DNA of 64,000 bases, taken from positions 682,001 to 746,000 of the forward strand of contig JASFXZ010000016.1 in the NCBI GenBank assembly GCA_032209605.1. The letters are read 5' to 3'. The stretch is from Mactromeris polynyma (taxonomy: Eukaryota > Mollusca > Bivalvia > Venerida > Mactridae). Made by a program: the position numbers and the translations under genes. A model generated the notes under the pieces. The model searched no databases, was not told the DNA's origin, and saw only the letters and a list, made by a program, of their open reading frames with translations. This document shows, piece after piece, positions 12,901-25,844 of this stretch; within the stretch, counting starts at the first letter, position 1; every line of letters begins with the position of its first letter.

Positions 12901-15450
12901 AAATGTCTTTATTCAAATATAGGGCATTAAACTAGTGATTAAAATTCAACCTTTTTTAATTGTGATCACTGTCTAAAGAAATTTTCGATTAAAAATCACA
13001 TTAACCATCAAGTGAGAGAAATAATAAATAAGTAATTAATATGGCATGTGACATACACTATGTCTAACATCTTTGTTGATTTTTCACAGGGTATGGTCAT
13101 TGAACAGTTGATTTTTTGGTATTTAGATTACAATTATTGCATAAATGCGCAGATTGGGCCCAAATCACTATTTAATTGGGAATTATCAGAGTTAGTTACC
13201 TTGAAATAAAGAAGTTTATTTTTTAGGATCAAAACATTTGTTCGGTTAAGACAGAATTTCGCTTTTCTCAGATTACACTGCATTTGACAATTATTTTTAT
13301 TTCATTTCAGCACTGAAAATTGAAATAATGTAACTGATACTAGCAATGGGTCACACAGGGCATAGAACCAACTATCACAATCATGGATTTTACTATACAT
13401 GTGGTATAAACTATAACAATTTTTTGCAAGTGAGAACCAATTTTTACTTGTCCTGGACAAAAATCAAGAGGGTTATGGCGAAGACTTGAATTTTATATGC
13501 TGTTATTTATAACACAGGTTCACAGATTAAAAGAGCATCATATGAACATGTACAATGTTCCACTTCCTTCAAAATTAATGTCAGCAGCCAAAATGATTAA
13601 TTCTATAAAATATTGTACTTATATGCTTAAGAAGATAACATTAAAATAATTTGAAGGAACAGATTTTTATTTATAACAATCAACTTGCCTTCAACTCTTG
13701 AAGAACACCATGATATTTGTTAACAATGGCTGTATCAAGTGCAAGAGCGAAAGTCTCAAAACTTCGCAATTCCTCTTTTGTGAGAAAATCCTCCCTCATC
13801 ATAAGATGGCGAACAACAGATCTCCGTGTAATAGGAATAAATCTTTCTCTGCAAAAATAAACATCCCGGCATATTTCAAATACCATTCATGATACCACCA
13901 TTTTGTCGATTAACAACTAAAGTACATGATCCCACACTCATCAATTCTATATTTTCCATAAAGGTCACCGGCCCATTCAATATTATAGTATATACACGCA
14001 ACAATTATCATAATATCATTATAAACTTATGAATTTAAATGAGTTTCCATATTTCTGCAAAATCTCTATTTAACAAGATGTTATATATTTCGTAGTCTTG
14101 AAAAAACAAAAACAAATACACCTCAACAGTGAAGAGTCAATTACAAATCAAGAATACATGTTATTGAATCCAAGTGATATTTATCATACAGCAAACTCTG
14201 TCCACAGGAAATTGCTCAAATGCATTGTTCACATTATACATTACATTTGTGCTTTTCCATGATAAAATTTGTTTTCTATTGCAAAAAATAACAACTAGCA
14301 CAATTAGACAAGATCCATAAAAGCATTATTTACAACAACATAATTCTGTATGACACATCTGATTGGGCAGATCAGTAATTTGATCTTTAAACCTAGTGGA
14401 TTGGAATTTCAACAACCAAATTTTGCACAATAATGAATTGCATACTGTTGTGGTCATTGATCAAAGCCTGTAGTACCAATTAAAATAATGGAGAGGTCAA
14501 CAACAACGTGTTTTTTCAGTTATTTCTTTGTAGTACCAATTGAGGCAGAAATACTCCTATAAGCACACAAAAATATACATGCAAGAAAGCAACATTTTAA
14601 AAAAGAATCAACAGTATCATCAACAAAAATGGAAAAATCTTAAATAGTCTCCATAGTATATTGAAAGTCACCTGTAATAATCATCATCGTCTGGAGGTAA
14701 CAGAACCTCTCCATCCCACTTCTGTTTGGTGACAGGTGCTACTGAAGACAGTGTTTTAGTAAGTGCTTCCTGGCCTTTCTCAATATGAGGAGATATACGA
14801 CTTGAGATAGCCTGTTTTGACCTGAAACATCAATGCAGACTTAAAACATTACAGTATGTAATAACAACAGTATAGCCTTTGTGAGGCATATCAATTTAGT
14901 TTGAATTTGAACTTGTTCATTATAATTCAAATATGAATTAAGTACAATTAATCTGTAGATGCCACCACTTCTATGGTTACTAACCAGACCTTGTGGCTAA
15001 TTCTGGATTGTGTTGATCACGATAATAGCTCAAATGCTGTGATTCAATAAAATATTTAAATACAATGATCTTGTTAAATGCTGCGACTCCACAAGGGGTT
15101 TAAATCAAATTATAATAGCAATCTTGTTACAAATGAATGACTGATGTAAATATATCATTAACTGCGCTAGATGAAACATATACATCCTAACATTGAATTT
15201 ACAAATCTATATAACTTGAACTAACTAACAAAGGTATTCAGAAATAGCTGGGGCAATTTTCAGATACCACGAGCAAATCTTGATCTATAGACAACAAAAT
15301 AAATTACTTTAAAACTTGAGGCTTGGCAGCATTAACAAGATATCTGGAAGACTTTCGAAGAGGCGGACCCATTTTCCTTGCCACATATTTCGAAGTATTT
15401 ACAACAGGTGGTCCAACTTTACCCAGCATGATCTTTGTAGTTGGGATCAT
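9920..15450 (-). CDS. TMEM143: TMEM143-like mitochondrial membrane protein (DUF3754)
   Basis: Six coding exons on the minus strand: 15308-15450, 14672-14821, 13689-13848, 12324-12518, 11201-11822 and 9920-10236. They join in phase to 528 residues plus stop. The start ATG (15450) follows an acceptor CAG directly, so a non-coding 5' exon is likely; there is also an upstream in-frame stop if the exon is not spliced. The first about 50 residues are rich in Lys/Arg and poor in acids, fitting mitochondrial import. The family-defining part includes RERFIPITRRSVVRHLM (around 98-115), the EFWLLQRLDDIM region in exon 4, and in exon 5 KFWALGREKIPVNVPWYK and PRLYYKRVVIALRFK. Two membrane helices lie near residues 307-327 and 334-350. 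The human protein is 459 residues; the longer length here is mainly terminal. Molecular function is unknown for the family. The intron after exon 3 has a GC donor (AAG|GCAAGT). The gene diverges from MCAT. I am confident of the family, less of the first residues. Confidence 0.9.
10237..11200 (-). other. TMEM143-like last intron
   Basis: A phase-1 intron of 964 bp with GTAAGC donor and TTTTTCAG acceptor (minus strand). The inside contains no recognised element. Two copies of a GGGCTAG-containing stretch near 10680-10720 and 10850 hint at an old inverted or dispersed repeat. Confidence 0.7.
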
Positions 15451-15917
15451 CTGAAATAAGTGATAAACATACACTACTTAAACATCTTTTACTTTCCTAG
15501 TATATTTATATTGATCTATTCACAATAGTGTATGTTTTTAATGTTCTGGACAGTGGGAATATTTGTTAGTTATTGTTTTCCTCAAAAGAATCTGTATTAT
15601 CCAGGATGTCTACATTTAACTGTTGTGAACAGATATTGGAAGCAAATGAGCATTAAAATATCCATAGATTACTGTTTAGCCATGCTGACCAGTGTTCACA
15701 AACCTCTCATTTAAAAACCATGAGCTGGGAGTAATATCATTAAACACAAATAATTATTTATTTACAACAATTCGAATGCCTGTGTGCATTTAAAATTAAA
15801 TAAGATTACTAGCCTGAAGGAAAATCCTTAAATATAACAATGTACATGTCATATATATACTCTGCTAAATGGAAATTAAATGGGAGATAGATGTTTATGA
15901 GGAAGATATAAGTCAAA

Positions 15918-16052
15918 GCCTAAAAAGGTTTGTTTCTGGTTTATCCTGTGACTCCAATTTGACCCTGACCCAATGGCTTAATGTGAACAATTCCCTACCT
16001 ACAAACCCATTTTTTTCAGTCTGAAACCAGAAACAAACTTATTGTTTAGGCC
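15918..16052. repeat. Fold-back MITE-like repeat
   Basis: The left arm contains GTTTGTTTCTGGTTT (around 15928-15943) and the right arm its complement AAACCAGAAACAAAC (around 16024-16040). The match continues outward to GCCTAAA at the left and TTTAGGC at the right. The total length is about 135 bp, with no coding capacity. Confidence 0.65.
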
Positions 16053-17296
16053 TATTGTAATAAAATGTAAAAGCACATACTGTATGAAGAACACTGGTTT
16101 GGACACACTGAAATTTTATAACAATATGTAAAAAGAACTAACCATAAATGTAAAATAAAAAATGCACCAACTATGCACACTAACATGACAAACAATGGAC
16201 AAATTAAATACATAACAGGCCATCAACCAGGACACAATGGAGGGTGCATAATAACAAAAACAGGGTTTTTCAGCTGTTTTTATAGCCATTATTCAGCTAT
16301 ATTCCCAATGCCATAAAGTATATATTTTCCCCAATCTGAATGTAAAAATTCCCAATAAATCTGAAAAAATAGCCAAAAATTGACAAAGTTAGAGGCTTTT
16401 CTCTCACAGACTGTTTCTATTTATAAATAACAATTAATGATTAATTAATCACTACATCCTTTACTTTTTTATTCCTAAAATTTTGCTTGACTTTCCCCAA
16501 ATGTCTTAGTTTAACGCGCAAAAATTCCAAATTTGAAAGGTATGGGTCAAAATGCAGTAAACATTGAATGACAATTGTATTATCCTGACCTTATAACAGA
16601 GTTAAACATGTTAACAGAAATCTAGATCCATTATAAAAATATGTTTTAAATTTGACGTCTATTTTATACATAGATCTGTGAATGCTCAGAAAACAGACCT
16701 ATAAAAGACATGACATCACTCCATTACATATGATATAGTACATAGTATTACACAGGACTCTTTCATAATTTAAGGCATGAAATCATCTGTATTTTGTAAA
16801 CAGAATAAATAAAATTTATGCTGCCAAATGAAGATACGACCATTGAGAAGACATGCAACGTTATATCTTATAATATACACAAATATATTCTTAATATCAG
16901 GTATGTCTGCTGTGGAGTATAGGCAGGCGATGCGTAATGGCTCTGATTTTTATATTTCTGTCACAATCAAGTAAATTTAGTGGAGATATATATACATCGG
17001 AGGTTTGAAGTATATTTTCTAGTTTACAAATGAAATTGCTTTGTTCAGTATTCCCGATACATATATTGAAATTCAGCAGAACAAATACAATTATAACTTT
17101 GACACATTTTTTAACTGTTAACAATCTTGCGACAACTGATTTAATTACGCTGCTTAATTATTACCCAACCTTGTACTATATTGCCAATTTAAGAGCTGTC
17201 ATATCTGGGGACGTCTCGACTTGTTCTCTAGTTTAGCTTGTAGTTATGAGGGATTACACAGTCACCCAGCTTCGTATGCCGTAAGGGGTGTGGTAG

Positions 17297-17375
17297 GGGT
17301 TAGATGGTCAACCGGTTAGCTCAGTCACTAGTAGTATTAAGGGGTCGCGGATTCGAGGCCCATATCGGGTGCACA
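17297..17375 (+). repeat. tRNA-like SINE head
   Basis: GGTTAGCTCAGT resembles a tRNA A box and GGATTCGAGGCCC a B box, about 35 bp apart. No stem pairing typical of a functional tRNA and no clear anticodon arm are visible, so I read it as a decayed tRNA-derived SINE. Confidence 0.5.
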
Positions 17376-18103
17376 TTTTCCCCTTGATTGAATTACTTCA
17401 AACTCCTCACCAACCAGCGCAAGAGTAAGTTACATCAGTAAGTGAATGAGGTGACCATTTGTCTGGAGGCTAATTTATGAGAAATTTAGAATATGGGGTG
17501 CTGACTGTCAAATTCTTCACAGATCTGGGTCACCAACCATAAACAGACCATTCTGACTAAAATTTTGAAATTGAATTTAGACACGCCATGGCGCTTGAAT
17601 AAAGATGACAGCTTGTTTTAAAGACAGTAGTTTATGTCAACATGTATGATTAACTGTGCATTAGTAGGTATTCATAAAAAAACACCTTGTTTTGGGTAAA
17701 AATGACAACTTTCTGTGTAATATCACCGGCTTTCCGCAACCAAGCCGCCATCTTTGTTGACCTTGGATGCGTTCGATACTTTGACTGTTTAAATTAACCG
17801 AGTAATTCGTTATTTCACTTTTTATTATAATCATTTAAATTGATTCAAATATTTGATTCTACATAATACTTTACTTAATTTACAAGGGTGCAAATTAAAC
17901 ACACACATATATATTTCTCAAAAATATTAAAAAATGATCTATAGTAAAGAATATGTTCTGGAATTAAAAATATAAAGAAGTAAGACTATTTTACGACAAA
18001 GTCTAAGTCATAGAACCGCTTATAAGTCCTCTGCGTATATAATGAAACTAAAGCGTCTGTGAAACTTAAAAAATCAAAGACCAGTTTATGGCATAAGTAC
18101 AGC

Positions 18104-21100
18104 ATGAATTTTGCAAAAGTAACTTCAACTGCAGTGTTTTATCGCGTTCGGTCTTGTCCGTTGCACGTTCGTTGGTTTTGTAGTCGTGATGACCCAGGTG
18201 ATTCACAAAATCAGGCAGCGCCAGATCGTTACATCCCAGAAAGAGTTAAAAGGCGTTTGAAAGCGAGAGGTCTTACAGAGGACGATCTGGACATAAGTAA
18301 AGATTCTTTAAAAGAAGCCAAGTATTCTACTTCGTTGAATATACAACAAGCTTTGAAAGATTCTGTTGTTGAGAAAAATGTTGATATAGAATTTCCATCA
18401 GATATTCACAGTAAGCATACGGACGGACTAGGCCTAGGGAAGTATGAGAAAAGACATAGTGTTGATCCAGCAACAGAATCTGTATTGTTATTTCCTGGAC
18501 AAGGTAGTCAGTTTGTTGGTATGGGTAAAAAACTTTTATCTTACCCTGGTGTTGAAGAGCTTTACGATAAAGCTAGTAACATTCTAGGTTATGATCTGTT
18601 GAACGTTTGTATTAATGGACCGGCAGAAAAACTGAACAAAACTGTGTATTGTCAACCAGCTGTTGTTGTTACTTCACTTGCTGCCATGGAGCGGCTTAAA
18701 GAGGATGTGCCAAAGGTTAAGTATATTGTATGATCCTTATTACTAAAGTGATATAATGTCATCTAATCTATACTTCAAGTTCAATGTGATCTACCAGGAT
18801 CAGGGATGGAATATGTGGCCTCAGTTTGGGACCCATACAAGCATGAGAGCGTAGATGATAGATGCCTTGGAGCAAGTGCAACAGCATGCAACACGATTGG
18901 CAACAGGCGACTACACATCCAGGATACATGTTTATGTATCTCTAATTTTGTGAAGCCTGGACTGGATACCCTTGCAGCAGTGTCCAACAAATATCATAAC
19001 CAGAGATTCCAGAATATTCATGAACAAAATCAGGATTATTTCTAAATACGTTGGACAATAGCATCATATTCGTCTCACCATACACTACAAATTATCAGTG
19101 GTTTTGTGGACAGCGAGAGAGGAGACTTCTTAACGAGAGGTGGCAGTGGAACTTAAGGATTAAATAAATAAACCAAGATCATCCCACCAGTGAAGTCTAC
19201 TGATACTTATTTTTTCCCAGGATCATTTGAGACTGGAAATGGAATAATATGAAGATGGAAACAGTGGCAACAGAGACAGTGGACGGTTTTTTCTCATCTG
19301 CAGGCTTGCCCCACATTCTTTTAGGCCCATCAGTTACATGTATATTTAATTAAATTAATTTTAAGTTTTAATTTACATTTTAATCAATTTTCATGGGACT
19401 ATGTTGATAAATTTCGCAATGCAAAGTCCCACGGAACCTCCAGTGCTCTGTTCAAGATCCACGTTCTTACATGGAAGGAAAAGAAGAATGGCATGTTTAT
19501 TCCAATTCTGCTGTATTACACTCTCACAGTTGATGTCTTCTTTTTTTAGATTGGTAAAATGAAAACTATGTGATGTATAGCCTAATAGTGAGTTGCATAC
19601 AACAACTAGCTTTGATAATGCAATATTTATACATCATGCCTATGGACATTGTTAAGATAGCTTGTATTGCTGAAAGGAAATCTGGCTTTAATGAAAGTAG
19701 ATAGAAAAACAATAAACCAAGACTGAACTGCTTGTAAATGTAACAGTCAGTATGTTACATCAACATGCTCAAATTGTCTCCAATGCCCCTACTGAACTGT
19801 CAGTCACTGTAATAAACTAATATTATACATCACATGGCCTAGTGGAAATGGTTAAATAAATGTATAGCTAAGCAAGCAAATACTATGATTTCTTGAATCA
19901 GTCTTTGCTTGGAATGAATCAATACTTAATAAATACATTATGCCATATATACTAATGATAATACACAAATGTATACCTTTCGCAATGTGCAGATCTTTTA
20001 CTTGATGTAATATTCATGTCTTTTTCTCCCCTCCCCTTTCAGCCTATAATTATACCGACCGTCTTGATTTGTTGCCCTCTTATAAACTCCCCCCCCCCTC
20101 TTGTCCCCCTAAATTGTCCTTGGTTGTATTTATGGTCAGCCAGACCATTCATTGCTCTCCTATTCCCATACACTTCTACCCTTGCACCTCCTCAGTGCCT
20201 TTTTGTCATTTTTGTAGACTAATGTTTTCCCGGGGGTCTGTGTGGAGAGGCATTGTTTTTGGAGAATCGAGGCATTTTGTGTCTTGCACATTTTCACCCC
20301 AAGTAAATCTGTAAGACATTTCGAAAAAAGACATTCTGACTCAACCCTTGATGTTTTTCTATGCATTTGTTTTTCAAAGATAAACTGAAATTACTGATAA
20401 CCATCAGTCATTAACTTTAAGTGTAAAATTTTCGTATTCAAGTATTTGTTAAAATTTTGGCTGTTTAGATGGAGAAAATGAGCCTAATAGGGTATTTGTA
20501 TTATATTGTCTGAACTCTACCTCATTTCAGACTTTAGAAAATTTTGCTGGCGCTGCAGGTTTTAGTGTTGGAGAATATACAGCGATGATTGCTAGTGGAA
20601 TGCTTAGCTTTGAAGATGGTATGAAGGCTAAAGTACTTTTAGAAGTGCACTTACTTTATGCAATAAATTCAGCCTGCTTATAGGCTGGCTAACATATAGT
20701 CAGTCTTTGCCAGATATTCAGAAATTAACCTGTAATTCTATAATACCATGGACAAATTTTGGTTGAGCTGTTGTGCAGACTGCTGCATTATAAATGTATA
20801 AATACAGACTACAGTATAAAAGATGGATCACTCTATGGTGTTTCCTTATCTGATTTGTTTACATCTTGTCATCTAATGGACTTTGCAAACAAAGTCTGCT
20901 AAACAATCATAACATTTGTCAGTTCTAACAAGTCTCACTGATTACACAATCAGTAAGTACAAGGCTCCAGCAGTCTGCTCTATCATTAATTACACAATCA
21001 ATAAATGCCACTGGGCCAGGCCCCAGCAGTCTTATATAGCATTGATCACACAATAACTAAGTGTCAAGCACTCGTGGTCTTCAATATTAATGTACAATCT

Positions 21101-24100
21101 GACAGTTTTAAAATAAATTTATTTTGTCAATATATGTTTTGAAATAAGTTACCACACATTTTGCTAGCGTTTATTGCAATTTATATTTCAGCATTATATT
21201 TGATCAAAGTTCGGGCGCAGGTGATGCAAGCAATATCTGAACGTGTTAATGGTGGTATGATGACTGTTGTCTGTGATCATCAATCTAAACTGCGTGTTGC
21301 TATGGTAGCAGCTAGAGAATACTGTTCACAAAGACTTGGGATAGATGAGCCTGTATGTAATGTTGCAATCTATCTGTGTTCCAATGTAAAAGTAATCGCT
21401 GGAAATGTTGAGGTATGAAACTTTAATACAATCATATTTCTATAATATTCTGTTCTATGCTGGTTGTATTGTGTTTTATGTCCCACTATAAATTCCTTTA
21501 GATATTTGGAGACAAATTGTAGCAGATATACAGGAATTTTCGCTGGATTTTTCAGGGGTCCTGGGACTTGCAAGTTTGAGAGTCCCTGATAAATGTCGGG
21601 GGTCCCAATAGTAGATTTTTGTGAAATTATACATCAGCTATTGTGATGATGTATTACCTAGACACTTGCAAGGTGCAAGCACTGAGGCGATATTTTGGAG
21701 AAAGTTATTACCACAAAGGCGTTTAAATAATGAAAAGTGCCATTTGCAAAAATGGACTAATCGGACACATGTGGGTCCTGCGATTACAAATCTGTTCATA
21801 AATGCAAACTGTCCATGGCCTGAAAATTGTGTCGGAGATGCAGTAAAAAAGCGTCCGGAAATTACTGGATGTAGTGCTGCCACACTGTAGTACCACCTCG
21901 TAGACACCTCCCCTAGTACAACCCATATAATGCTGGAAATTGGCAAGGTCAGCTGCTAGTCAGATCATGTCCTTCCATGACATTTAGCTATGGTCATTTG
22001 TCCTCCACCTCTGGCTGATGTTGGGAAGTTGTCAGCTGATTGCAAGAGGGCAAGTTAGTACTGGTTGTTAACTACTTCATAGGGAGAGGGTTTAGCAATT
22101 GTCATTTAACTAAACAAATTGTTGAAAAACAGCAACACTCCTGTGGCCCGCCTAGACCATAAGGAAAAGTATTTTGTATAGTTGTAAATAATTGCTAGTG
22201 GTGTAACAACGCCTCAAACTATCGATGCATTGCGATTGTGAGTGTCCCGATGGTGTTTATATAAGAATATAAAACTTAATATTAAATTAATTTACTGTCC
22301 ATTTCAGTTATACAAACATTTCAGTGTGTATTAACAGCAATTATAAATGAATTTTTGTTTCCTTTTGACCAGATTGATTACTCTTCATTGTTTATTTATC
22401 ATATACTTCCAAGCTTTGATTTTCTATTGTACTGAAATAAATGAAAATCTTTCAGTTAAATAAAATTCAGTAAATTTGTCTAAAATCAATGAAACCTGTC
22501 TTATTTCGTTACATCTGGATAAATTCTTACTAGTAAATATTTTTAAAACCTTTTCATTAATCAATAATGTGCAAGTCAAGAAGTGTTTTTTGAAGAAATA
22601 TAATAATAAAGGCAATTTGTTGTGGCATTGCAGTTATGCAATTGCCCAATCCTTCCTGCACGCATCATAAAAATATATTGGTAATAGATCTATATATGTA
22701 GCATTTTCATTTCACTTTCATGTATACATACTGCGAGGTTGGCATAGTGGTTAATGGGTTGAGCATTGGAATACTGATCCTATGCCGACTTTTTCCCCGC
22801 AGTATTGTCAATCACTTAATAAGGTAAAAATACTGGTTTGATACCCTCAGTCACAAACTTGTTTCACAACTGGCTTTCATTCTGATAAATGTATATGAAA
22901 GTTCTCATTACCATGTTGTACAAGTATTAATGCTTTTATTCAGGCATTGGATTTCATCAAGAAATATGGGAAAGAATGGCATCTCGGAAGTATGAAACGA
23001 CTTCCAGTATCTGGACCTTTCCATACTGACCTGATGAATGATCAGAGTGACGATTACTTTAAATTTTGGAATGCTTTGGACAAGGTTACTCTAAACAAAC
23101 CTAAATTTTCTGTTTATTCCAATATGGATGGTAACAGATACAGGTAAGTGACAGCTTGGATAGTTGAATAGTATATACATGTACAAGCACTAAATCATCT
23201 TTTTATACGCCCGTTTGAAAAACGGGACGTATTATGGGAACACCCGGGGCGGGCGGCGTCCACATGGTTTCCGCTCTCTAAGTCAAAGTTTTCATTCGAT
23301 CTTTACCAACGTTGGTGAAAATGTTTGTGGGTATAATATCTCGACCAAGTTCGATAACCAGCCACATCGCCCCAGGCACTTCTGAATTATGGCCCTTGAA
23401 TTATCCAAAATTTGCAAAATTAGCCGTATCCGCTTTCTAAGTCAAAGAGTTTTCATCCGATATTTACCAAACTTTGTGAAAATGTTTGTGGGCATAATAT
23501 CTCGGCCAAGTTCGATAACCAGCCACATCCCCTCAGGCACTTCTGAATTATGGCCCTTGAATTATCCAAAATTGGCAAAATTAGCCGTGTCCGCTCTCTA
23601 AGTCAAAGATATTTACCAAACTTTGTGAAAATGTTTGTGGGCATAATATCTCGGCCAAGTTCGATAACCAGCCACATCCCCTCAGGCACTTCTGAATTAT
23701 GGCCCTTGAATTATCCAAAATTGGCAAAATTAGCAGTGTCCGCTCTCTAAGTCAAAGATATTTACCAAACTTTGTGAAAATGTTTGTGGGCATAATATCT
23801 CGGCCAAGTTCGATAACCAGCCACATCCCCTCAGGCACTTCTGAATTATGGCCCTTGAATTATCCAAAATTGGCAAAATTAGCAGTGTCCGCTCTCTAAG
23901 TCAAAGATATTTACCAAACTTTGTGAAAATGTTTGTGGGCATAATATCTCGGCCAAGTTCGATAAACAGCCACATCCCCTCAGGCACTTCTGAATTATGG
24001 CCCTTGAATTATCCAAAATTGGCAAAATTAGCAGTGTCCGCTCTCTAAGTCAAAGATATTTACCAAACTTTGTGAAAATGTTTGTGGGCATAATATCTCG

Positions 24101-25594
24101 GCCAAGTTCGATAACCAGCCACATCGCCCCAGGTACATCAGAATTATGGCCCTTGAATTATCCAAAATTGGCAAAATTAGCCTTGTCCGGTCTCCAAGTC
24201 AAACAGTTTTCATTTGATCTTCACCTTACTTGGTGAAAATGTTTGTGGGCATAATATCTCGACCAAGTTCGATAACCAGTCATATCGCTCATGTCACCTG
24301 GGAGTTACCACCCTTTGATTTTAGAAATTACCTAAAATTTGTCTTGTTTTAACTCTGAGCTCTGACTAATGACGGGCGTATTTTGTGACAGTTTGGCACT
24401 CTTGTTTTATTATAATAGAGTGACTTCGGGTAATTCCAACACATTAATGAAATAATATCTCAGCTGATTTTCCTAACTCTTATGTTACACAGTAGATGTC
24501 AGACTTGTCCAAACACATGTATTTGCTATCATTTACATATAAATGGATGACTCCTAGTTTTACATTGTACATATGTTATGAAACACGTGTTTAGTGACGT
24601 ATTGGCCGGTATAGCCTTCAACTTTCATCCACATTGACACCTTATCGGAATTTTACAAAAATACAGGAAATGTTTCGACTTCTACAATTTTTTAAGAATC
24701 TTAAGTAGAGGCTAATTTAGATTTTTGTAAAATGTACGAATTAAGAGACAGCTACATATGTAGATGGACTCTCTGTGTTGTGCTCATTTGTATGTATTTA
24801 AGTCATTATGGTTGCCTATAAAAAACAAAATGGCTGCATCCAGAATTTTCCAGGTTTAGGAGCATTTTGGGTTTCTGGCAGAAAATGCAATGGCAATTTA
24901 TATCATGTGCATATAGCATCACTTGGTGTTTGGAATTCACACCAGTTATCATCTTTTAGATTATGTACAAGTATCGTAAATTCGAAAAATTGATCATCGA
25001 TATACAATTCATTTATTCGACAGCCTTCTATCCGAATACTTGGTATCATCTGAAATAAATATTATAATTAGGTCCTGATGTATGTTAGGCAAGTCAAATT
25101 GAAATGGACTATTCGAAACCATGTTTTATTATAAATAAAATTTCGAATTCGAATGAACGAGATTCGACTGTATTTGACTCGACATGTAAACGCATTTGTT
25201 GCCTTTCATGACACACCTATTTATATTTCTATCACTATGAAAAGTGAACTATAACACCGTAGGAATGTTGTTATGCTATCTGTCAATTAACTGAGTGGTA
25301 AATTTGATGTTAGTCCCTGTTACCTTATATGGATCAAATGCCACTCATTATGTTATATGTATATATTTCAGAGTTAATGATGCCGTAAGTGGGATGAATG
25401 GAGTGAAACATATAATGAGAAAACAGCTTTTTAAACCTGTAAAATGGGAGCAAACAATGTATGGTATTTTTAAAAGACCTGAAGAAGTAAGCTACCCTCA
25501 AGTGTACGAAGTCGGACCAGGTAGACAGCTTGGTTATTTGCTAAAAAAGACAAATGCTAAAGCTTTTGAAACATACAAAAATATCGAATGTTGA
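18104..25594 (+). CDS. MCAT: Malonyl-CoA:ACP transacylase, mitochondrial
   Basis: Transfers malonyl groups from CoA to mitochondrial acyl carrier protein, feeding type II fatty acid synthesis in the matrix. Five coding exons: 18104-18715, 20531-20618, 21192-21412, 22944-23143 and 25372-25594, in phase, 447 residues plus stop. ATG 18104 was chosen because the frame further upstream lacks another ATG. Residues 1-30 are basic and hydroxyl-rich, a mitochondrial presequence. FPGQGSQ (130-136) opens the acyltransferase fold; GFSVG (214-218) holds the catalytic Ser216; Arg241 in VRAQ matches the malonyl-carboxylate-binding Arg; His334 in GPFHT is the catalytic His; VGPGRQLG lies near the C-terminus. 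About 57 residues longer than human MCAT (390), mostly in the N-terminal linker before FPGQGSQ. A polyadenylation signal is at 25839. Introns are loaded with repeats but no exon is damaged. Confidence 0.95.
18790..19330 (+). pseudogene. Non-LTR retrotransposon reverse transcriptase fragment
   Basis: Lies in the first intron of MCAT. Around 18806 the + frame reads EYVASVWDPYKHE, and after a frameshift the next frame reads QQHATRLATGDYTSR, then LDWIPLQQ. These are the motifs found after the catalytic core near the C-terminus of the reverse transcriptase protein of LINE-type elements, followed further on by a SFFPR-like FFPRII motif near 19210. Frames are broken and the 5' part is missing, so it is a dead, 5'-truncated copy. 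Confidence 0.75.
21940..22090 (+). repeat. SINE body, headless copy
   Basis: Contains CAGATCATGTCCTTCCATG, TCCTCCACCTCT and GTTAGTACTGGTT in order. The first motif matches the body after the tRNA head at 6430 (minus strand); the latter two match the complement of 63890-63985. The three are pieces of one SINE family. It lies in the third intron of MCAT. Confidence 0.65.
22730..22860 (+). repeat. Possible tRNA-like SINE head
   Basis: TGGCATAGTGGTTAAT resembles an A box and GGTTTGATACCC, about 90 bp later, a B box. The spacing is longer than in a tRNA, so either an insertion has split the head or the match is fortuitous. It lies in the third intron of MCAT, about 85 bp before exon 4. Confidence 0.4.
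23201..24400. mobile_element. Non-autonomous element with internal satellite array
   Basis: The left end carries ATACGCCCGTTTGAAAAACG, with a small hairpin of its own; the right end carries GACGGGCGTAT, the inverted counterpart. Between them lie about seven tandem monomers. From 23550 on, four successive units are exactly 149 bp and nearly identical; the first spacing (23389 to 23550) is 161 bp because it has an extra 12 bases around GTTTTCATCCGA. The outermost monomers also keep the longer form. Each monomer contains GGCCCTTGAATTATCC. Short open frames repeat in phase with the array and are not genes. Elements of this look, with inverted ends around a satellite core, are common in bivalve genomes. 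The element lies in the fourth intron of MCAT. Confidence 0.8.
25003..25172 (+). repeat. MITE family 2, copy 1
   Basis: Starts TACAATTCATTTATTCGA and ends ATTCGACTGTA, an imperfect terminal inverted repeat. The middle matches the complement of 29070-29247, for example CAAATTGAAATGGACTATTC. It lies in the fourth intron of MCAT, 200 bp before exon 5. Confidence 0.78.
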
Positions 25595-25838
25595 TGTGTC
25601 GAATGTTGACGTTTTGAATGTTGATGCGTCGTGGCATTAAAAAAAACTGGACATACTAGTTTATGAAGGACTTTCTTACCTGTGTCGTATGACACATATT
25701 CATCTAAAAAATCGAAGGTGTCTTTGTAAGTCAAAGGTCCAGAAATCAATGTGTAATTTGGAATTAAGTTGTTAGAAATAATTATTTGTTTATTGAACTT
25801 GATGTATGTGTGTGCTTCTGTTTAATTGTACAGTAGTG

Positions 25839-25844
25839 AATAAA
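25839..25844 (+). terminator. MCAT polyadenylation signal
   Basis: First canonical AATAAA downstream of the MCAT stop codon, 245 bp after it. Another AATAAA-like site lies near 25968. Confidence 0.55.

Larger units (their letters stand above)
15451..18103. promoter_or_regulatory. Divergent intergenic region between TMEM143-like and MCAT
   Basis: About 2.65 kb separates the two start codons, which point away from each other. It should hold the promoters and 5' untranslated exons of both genes; no TATA box or CpG-rich core stands out by eye. It also contains a 135-bp fold-back repeat (15918-16052) and a tRNA-like SINE head (17297-17375). The stretch 16260-16390, with repeated CCCAAT and AATCTGAA motifs, looks like another old dispersed repeat. 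Confidence 0.45.

Noticed and set aside
23389..24236. Five repeated 66-codon frames as a tandem gene family
   Set aside because: They follow the 149-bp satellite period inside a transposable element; each frame merely runs to the next unit's stop.
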